Of a stretch of 16,242 nt of DNA, positions 10,579 to 16,242 are shown piece after piece. A program made the translations under genes and the position numbers. Each line of letters opens with the position of its first letter. The stretch's first letter is position 1. This DNA comes from Bondarzewia mesenterica (lineage: Eukaryota; Basidiomycota; Agaricomycetes; Russulales; Bondarzewiaceae), in NCBI GenBank assembly GCA_004802705.1, contig SGPL01000551.1, positions 5,459-21,700 on the forward strand, written 5' to 3'. The notes beneath the pieces were generated by a model that made no database searches, was not told where the DNA came from, and saw only the letters and a program-made list of their open reading frames with translations.

Positions 10579-10690
10579 GTCAGAAGGCGTTGGTTATCAT
10601 GTTCTGTATCTTCTTGAGTCTCTCTCTTCGCTTTTTTCCCTCCATCGACCTCTGATTCTTTATCCAGACTCGCCAAAGGTATGTTGAGCG

Positions 10691-12394
10691 ATGTGTATAT
10701 TTTGGAGGTAAGCCTCCTGTCCTGAATCACAAGTCTGATGAAATCGCAGCCATTCCACGCCCCCAGAGGGAACAACCTTCAAAGATCTATGCATGTCTCA
10801 AGCGGACTATGCGATCGCGAATTCTCCTTTGGCCTCTCCAAGTCCAGCTCGGGGAGAAAACCTTTCCATGCTCAAGATCGTTGCACGATCAGACGATGTC
10901 AAGAAAGTGTTCAAAGAGGTTAATGGGTCTAACGGACAAGACTGGATCGAGCTGTCTTTCAACAGGCACGATTCCGTTCTTTCAATCATGCGAAATTTGG
11001 AACAAATCATCAAGGTGCCCATGGCATACTGGGTATATGACCTTATTTCCCATCAAAGCTCACTGATCCCATCGCCGTATAGGCCTTGGTGTGTGGAAGT
11101 GTATTTTATTCACTCACACAGATCGTCATGGGCTTGGAGCACTTCAGGAAAACCGAGGCAATTAGTAGGTCGCATGTGTGTTTGAATGATACGCATATGT
11201 CATCAGTCGTTATATCATAGAGTTCACCCTTCTCCTCTTGTGGGACGTCGAGGAATCCACTTTTGCCAATTTAAAGACTCATACGTGGATGCATGCTCCT
11301 CCTAGCAACCTTCTCGCGAAACTTCCGAGTGACCCTCGCGAACGTGAGAAAATGTGCTTCTTTCTCTGACAGATCCATCACCTCTGCTTACTGGGATGAC
11401 TACATCACTTACCGCGTAGAGGCAGAACGCTGGAACCAAGATATGGTGGACGTTGAGAAAGGCGATGAAATGGATGCGTATATCTCCATTTTGAGGGATG
11501 CTGTCAAGGATGCTGTGAGCGAAGAGACTGAGCTGCATGAACGAGAGTGGGAGAAGATCGCGGATGGTGCATCCGTCCTCAGTAGCTCTGTAGAAGACGA
11601 TGGTGACTACCCCGTAAGTTTCATTGCTCCTCAACTTGAAGCTTTCCTTACCTTGAGATCGCAGATCCGGGATGCCGATGTGATGGCCCGCATGCATTCA
11701 GTGAATTCACCTCAATCCGTAGATGTTCATTTTTTCTACCACCACCGCACTTGCTGGTCCCCCGTCGAGTTGTGGTACTGCCTCGGATACCGGATCAATT
11801 CCATACCCGTCGAATGTGAACCATCCATTGGAGAATCGCGCCATGTCAGACGCGCACACCAGACTGACGGTTGGCGCCCAATGGGTTGGTTCTTCCTGGA
11901 CGACCGACGTGCCGAGCACAGCGCGTGCCCCATTACCAGGACGGACTTGCAGCACATTCATGATTCACTCTTCGGCCCTGCGGAAGCCGGGAAGCTCGGT
12001 AAAAGAGTGAGCCTGCGGACGACTGCCAGGCTGCTCCTGGCGAGTGTGGGTATCACTTTCGAGATCGCGCTCAATCAGGAACATGCTAAGAATCGGACTG
12101 ATGGATATTTGGAAAGATATGGAGACCCTTTAATTTACGTGTGCCTCGAGGAGGTCAAAGACGAGAAGCCAGGCATCAGCCCTGCGCACCTGAGGAAAAT
12201 ATGCGGAATTGACCCACTTGCGGACGATGGTGGGTATACCTAACGTCTCATCTTCACTCGAAGATTCCTGATTCATGGCTGGCTTAGACATGTCCGATCT
12301 CATGAAAGAGCAGCGAACGGCTCCCGTTGATGAGTCGGATGAAGACCTGGACTCAGATGACGATGAATATGTTCGAGTCATTCGACTTACCTGA
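10691..12394 (+). CDS. gene B': paralogue of B, frame-broken in exon 4
   Basis: The exon model is 10691-10707, 10750-11032, 11083-11164, 11221-11613, 11665-12229 and 12288-12394. Introns at 11033, 11165 and 11614 sit exactly where B has them, and the second of these exons is 82 nt in both. Shared sequence includes DVKKVFKEVNGSNGQDWIEL, DDYITYR, GWRPMGWFFLDD, SACPITRTDLQ and PAHLRKICGI. Exon 4 is one base out of frame relative to B: the frame changes near the A run at 11349-11352 and would stop a few codons later. At the 3' end a stop follows GGYT. A GT-AG intron at 12230-12287 bypasses it and rejoins the conserved KEQRTAP and acidic region. The 5' end is uncertain: intron 10708-10749 is only 42 bp, and coding may start upstream. 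It is either a young pseudogene or a working gene with base-calling errors. Confidence 0.6.
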
Positions 12395-12830
12395 TTTTTG
12401 CAGACACAGTAGAACATATCACTGTTCCGCATGCAACAGCATACCTTTCTGTATCCATGCTCTTGCACTGAATGCGTTCGTCGTTTTTGCCAAAGCAAGA
12501 CTGAGTAATTGTCGTGTGACGGCTCGGAAGCTTGCAGCGAGAATCAAAGGTTTTAAGACTTAGTCGTGTTGACTCTGCAAAGGAGACAGACTACTATATA
12601 ACTCCTACAAAACGAATACGTCGCGTGGATACTTTATAAACTTACACAGTCATGACAAATAGTGTCACCAATAATTACATCCCTGTAGACTGTTCGTTGG
12701 GAGAAGGGGGAACGAAATGAATAAATCAATACGCCAGGCGTCTCAAGTTATAAATAGATCTCACATATGGTCAACGCAGAAGAAAAAACCCCTCTCACAG
12801 ATGACGTGGAAGAAACGATACCCTGATGAC
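12395..12830. other. tail-to-tail spacer between B' and the Ase1 gene
   Basis: This convergent 3' region is AT-rich in places and should hold both 3' UTRs. I see no supported gene in it. Confidence 0.5.
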
Positions 12831-15399
12831 TCAATAATCTTCTTCTTCCTCCTTGACTACGACGCCGTCGAACCCACCATGCTTCCCTGCCGTTGGGCGG
12901 GGGAGAGCCCAAGGTCCATTCACACTCGGCCTCGGCTTGAAACTTTCTCTCCTCGCCCTCGATGCCTTCCGCGCTAACATCTGCGGATTGGGACGTGCAA
13001 CAGAATTTAGCGGCCCACCCGCTGATCGATAGACTCCTGCCGCCGACGCCGAAACTGCGCGCGGGGCTTGGCGACTACCCCGTTGGCCCGCTGCAGATGT
13101 ATGCGCACGACCGCTATTTCGTACAGCGGTCGAAGGCATTCGGTCGTGCCCCAAAGAATGATGTTGTATTCCTGTTCTAGGAGCCGCGAGGGCGCGAGGG
13201 CGGGGGAGGGAAGATGTAGATGTTGACAAAGAAGCAGCAGGCTTCGGCACAGGCATAGCTAATCCGGTCGATGGCGCTGCGCGTCCTCTTGGAACTGTAG
13301 CATTTCCATAAGACGACGTAGCATCTCCCAGCCTCGGTCGTTTGTTCGGCCTTGAATGTGTTCCCTGGCTCGAAGCAGGGCGCACAGCGGGTGTAACTGA
13401 TCTTTTCCCCCCAGTATGTCCGTAGCCATATATGGGCTCAGGGTTAGATGGCGTCGTCGCGCGTAGGGGAACAGAGCCTGCTCGTTGACCAGATTTGCGT
13501 TTTGCATTCTCTTTGTCTGCGCTGAGGCTTGTAGCCTCAAGCAAGATTTGGAGCATGCTTTCGCCGCGGATGAGAAAGGGGCGGCCAGTTTCTGCCTCCC
13601 AGGCTGGAATGGACGCAAGGAGGTCTTGCGCGAGCTGTGGATCTGTTTCGTCAGCCTCGCCTGCAGTGAGAATTGAAACAAAGACAACGTACGCGAGGCT
13701 TCTCCTTCCGAACCCTCTTGCGCATCTTCTCTTCACGCAGCAAACGGCCAGGATCACGCGGTCCGCGACCCAGAAGTCGATTTTGATCGGATGCAGCAGC
13801 AGCTAGGTCTTTCTCTTCTTCGCAGATATCGAGATACTTCCTGATACTGCCGAGTAGATGGGCTTTCATCCTTCGCTCGTCCTTGAGACGTTTAATTTCT
13901 TCTTCATGAAGTATCAAAAGCTCTTCCGTATGTTGATCTAAAGCCCCTTGTCAGTAGCCGCTCGCTTAAAACACAAAANATCATGTACTTACCATCGGAG
14001 AAAGGAGCGAAGTCTGCGCGTTCCTCTGCACCGACCATAAGCTCTTCCCAGAGCCTATCAATCTCATCCCTGGCATTCTGTATGAAGGTGCCCATGCGCT
14101 CTCTTTTGAGTTCTAGCATCCTCTCCAGCTCCTCGTCGTACGCCTGTTCTGTCACCTCCGTGCTCCCCCGATGTGCCTCGACAAATCCATCCATATCTGC
14201 GTCTGACACTCCCAGACGACGCCATAGACCTTCAAGCTGATCAAACATAGCTTGAATGCGAGTTTCTCGGCGACATTTGGTTTCCTCGAGTTCCGAAAGT
14301 AGGGCATCGGCCCATGCCAGCAGTCCTGGCGTTGGTTCGACACCGTCAAGGCCAATTATGCGGCCTTCAATCAGTGCTTCATCATCAACTTCCTCGAGGT
14401 GGGCAGAAAAAACGTGCAAAGACGAGTTCATGAGGGGTTTCGGGAGAATCGGGCTCAGTAGCGAGAAAGAGAGCTGGTGTGAGCGGTCTGGTGCGAGAGC
14501 CTGGAGTTGGTGTTGAGACGGACAGGAACGGATCGGCATCAGATGTACTACATCGCGCAGTTGAGGGCCGGGAAAAAGTGGACATGTGTAAAGAAGATGT
14601 TGATGCGACGTGTGGCGAAAAATCAGAAACAGAAGGTGGAACAATGCCAAGCTCGGTATAGAGCCAGTCGATTTGCACGAAAGTTGAAGACAGCTGGGCT
14701 AACCTCTTGGTCTAGACGCAGGTCAGAGGAATTGAATTTAAGGCAACAAACCGTCACTTACAACTTCGCCTTTCCCTCGAACGAGCTCTTTTTCTAATAC
14801 AGAGAAACGTTCTGGTGTGACATCACGATGTGTGGAAGTGTCAAGGAGATTCCGTGCACCGGCAAGTTTCGGCTCAAGGACATCCTCAGGAAAGAATCCT
14901 TCTCCAAGCATCCGAGATAGCGCTGTTATGCGGTTTGTGAGGGTGAGCAGCCGTTCCAGTTTTGTATGATACAACTGAGGATGATGTTCAGCGTTCTACA
15001 ATATACATCATGTCTACTGATACGTACCTGCCTCAGTTTCTCTTGCATCTCCGTCAGCTTTTCATGTCTCTTTGGGAGGACCTGCTCCTTGTGAGCCTCT
15101 CCCATTGTGCTACTAGGTCCGGCCCCCTTTATATGGCTACCCAGTGCAATACCATATCTCTGACACTCTTCCTCTACTTCCTCACACTTAGCCGTCCATT
15201 CGTTAACCTGTTTTCTCCTTCCATCGATCTGATCTTCTACACATTGCGTCAGTGTCTGCTGCAATGCGGAAAGTTCGTCTGCGAGTGCGGTCGGTGGCAG
15301 ACCCAATTGTGCGTGCAAAGTAGGAAGCAACTGCGTCTGAGATTGAAGATGGGTGTGAAGAGAATCAAGTAGTGATGTTATGGATGGCGAAGACGACAT
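12831..15399 (-). CDS. ASE1: Ase1/PRC1/MAP65 antiparallel microtubule bundling protein
   Basis: Minus-strand exons are 15399-15028, 14974-14762, 14711-13993, 13937-13693 and 13634-12831. Introns 15027-14975, 14761-14712, 13992-13938 and 13692-13635 are 50-58 bp. The total is about 783 aa after one frame correction. The start at 15399 (MSSSPSITSLLDSLHTHLQ) is preferred over the in-frame ATG at 15495 because helical family-like sequence begins there. Family hallmarks are the N-terminal helical dimerisation and rod region (QEKLRQ followed by LYHTKLERLLTLTNRI), the EALWRRL-like GLWRRLGVSDADMDGFVE in the spectrin-like domain, and a basic microtubule-binding helix region (RLLGRGPRDPGRLLREEK, then MRKRVRKEKPR). 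The tail is basic, Ser/Pro/Ala-rich and disordered, contains NKRPRLGD (a likely nuclear localisation signal) and ends in acidic KEEEEDY. By family knowledge it cross-links spindle midzone microtubules in anaphase. Exon 3 carries one extra base in an A6 run (14407-14412). Confidence 0.9.
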
Positions 15400-16003
15400 C
15401 TCTTTGTCACTGTAATCCGCAGAACGATCGTGACGGTTTGAGGAAGAGATAGCCTCGCCAACGCGCACCGCGAACGACGCGATTTCGAACATCACGTGAC
15501 CGTTTTAATAGTTACATATTTTTCAGATTTTGTCCGGGTAAGTTACACCAGGACTGTAAGCAAGTTACGTGGTCGTACTTAATGCTCGAACAAGGTGCAC
15601 TACATGAACTGTTCCATAAGCATGAAGGAAGCACGACAGAATATTTAGGTTCGATCCAAACCCCTCTCGTGGTGGGTCTTGGTACGAGACTAACAGAATA
15701 CCTGACAACCGAATTAGTAGGCAAAGGAGGTGCATTCGCAAACTCAAGGTTCCACCAAAACGCAGCGGGAATGGATCAGATCGCACATACCTGAATTTTT
15801 GTTGATTGTAGAGCTCTTCCGCGTACCGCACACAACGCACAGAAGCATAGCATTCACGTTCAAGAGGCAGAGCCGGGGATACTACAGAAACGTAGAACAA
15901 GCAGAGACAATCGACTATGGCGGAGCTCACTAGTAATATGTCAACACAACGTATTGAAGCAGGTACCATTAAGAGACGCACAGAACATGAGGCGATAAGT
16001 GGG
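15400..16003. other. upstream region of the Ase1 gene and 3' flank of the next gene
   Basis: Both flanking genes run on the minus strand, so this should contain the Ase1 promoter and the neighbour's 3' UTR. Long open frames on both strands here have no protein-like character that I recognise. Confidence 0.45.
15492..15499. promoter_or_regulatory. TCACGTGA palindrome upstream of the Ase1 gene
   Basis: A perfect eight-base palindrome containing CACGTG lies about 95 bp before the chosen start codon. CACGTG cores are the usual target of fungal bHLH factors such as Cbf1-type proteins. The site is visible, but its use here is inference. If translation starts at ATG 15495 instead, it would overlap that start. 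Confidence 0.3.
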
Positions 16004-16242
16004 TCAATACTCCCGACCTTGCCGGGCCGCATCAATTTTCGACTCGAAAAAGCCTTTAATATCCTCCTCTTCAACGACTTTGCCCTGTTGAGCGAAGGGC
16101 CGAAGAAATTTGACAAGATCATCTCTTGTAGTCATAAAAAACAGTCAGTTCGCATGGCGATGAATACGGAAGTATAGCCCACCGCATATCATTGAATGCA
16201 CGGATCCCATCCAGGGCTTTATCTCTGGGGATCCGTTCCAGT
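16004..16242 (-). CDS. 3' end of an unrecognised gene running off the right edge
   Basis: Two minus-strand exons are visible: 16242-16183 (LERIPRDKALDGIRAFNDMR) and 16124-16004 (DDLVKFLRPFAQQGKVVEEE, ending AARQGREY-stop). They are joined by a 58-bp intron at 16182-16125 (donor GTGGGC, branch-like CTGAC, acceptor TACAAG) that splits an Arg codon and keeps frame. The sequence is charged and helical. The DLVKFLRPFA...EEEDIKGFF pattern looks a little like a helix pair, but I cannot name a family from this tail. The 5' part lies outside the window. Confidence 0.65.

Noticed and set aside
15565..16122. 185-codon open frame on the minus strand
   Set aside because: It overlaps the last exon of the right-edge gene in another frame, its composition is not protein-like, and the spliced model there is better supported.
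1..16242. CRISPR array, tRNA, rRNA or terminal inverted repeats of a transposon
   Set aside because: I saw no regularly spaced repeats, no cloverleaf-like tRNA boxes and no paired terminal repeats. The B/B' inversion is at gene level and does not extend to long flanking nucleotide identity that I could see.

Overview
The window looks like nuclear DNA of a filamentous basidiomycete, probably an agaricomycete. The genes are broken by many short GT-AG introns (mostly 50-69 bp), coding density is high, genes lie on both strands, and the two recognisable proteins are typical fungal cell-cycle proteins. There are ambiguous bases (N) at positions 2, 7 and 13979. At least five single-base frame breaks, several in or beside homopolymer runs and some inside well-conserved proteins, suggest a draft-quality assembly, so every frameshift here should be treated as a possible sequencing error first.

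Layout from left to right: (1) 184-569 (-) is a decayed coding remnant. (2) 776-1454 (+) is a small three-exon gene, called A here, ending in a ~68-residue helical domain. (3) 1767-1972 (-) is a diverged, frame-broken copy of that same domain (A'), tail to tail with A. (4) 2435-2907 (-) holds a weak small-gene candidate. (5) 3564-5439 (-) is a multi-exon gene of unrecognised family (B). (6) 5814-9698 (+) is a large CAMK/CAMKL-type Ser/Thr kinase with a UBA-like segment and a long disordered tail. (7) 10691-12394 (+) is a paralogue of B (B') with at least one frame break. (8) 12831-15399 (-) is an Ase1/PRC1/MAP65 microtubule bundler. (9) 16004-16242 (-) is the 3' end of a gene that leaves the window.

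The most distinctive architecture is an inverted pair of B paralogues bracketing the kinase gene. B and the kinase share a divergent intergenic region. B' lies downstream of the kinase on its strand and is tail to tail with the Ase1 gene. B and B' share three internal intron positions, and 35 of 45 residues are identical in the stretch I counted. I do not recognise the family. It is the best candidate for undescribed biology here, together with the A/A' domain. The kinase and Ase1 both belong to cell-cycle and spindle biology, but nothing in the sequence shows that they are co-regulated.
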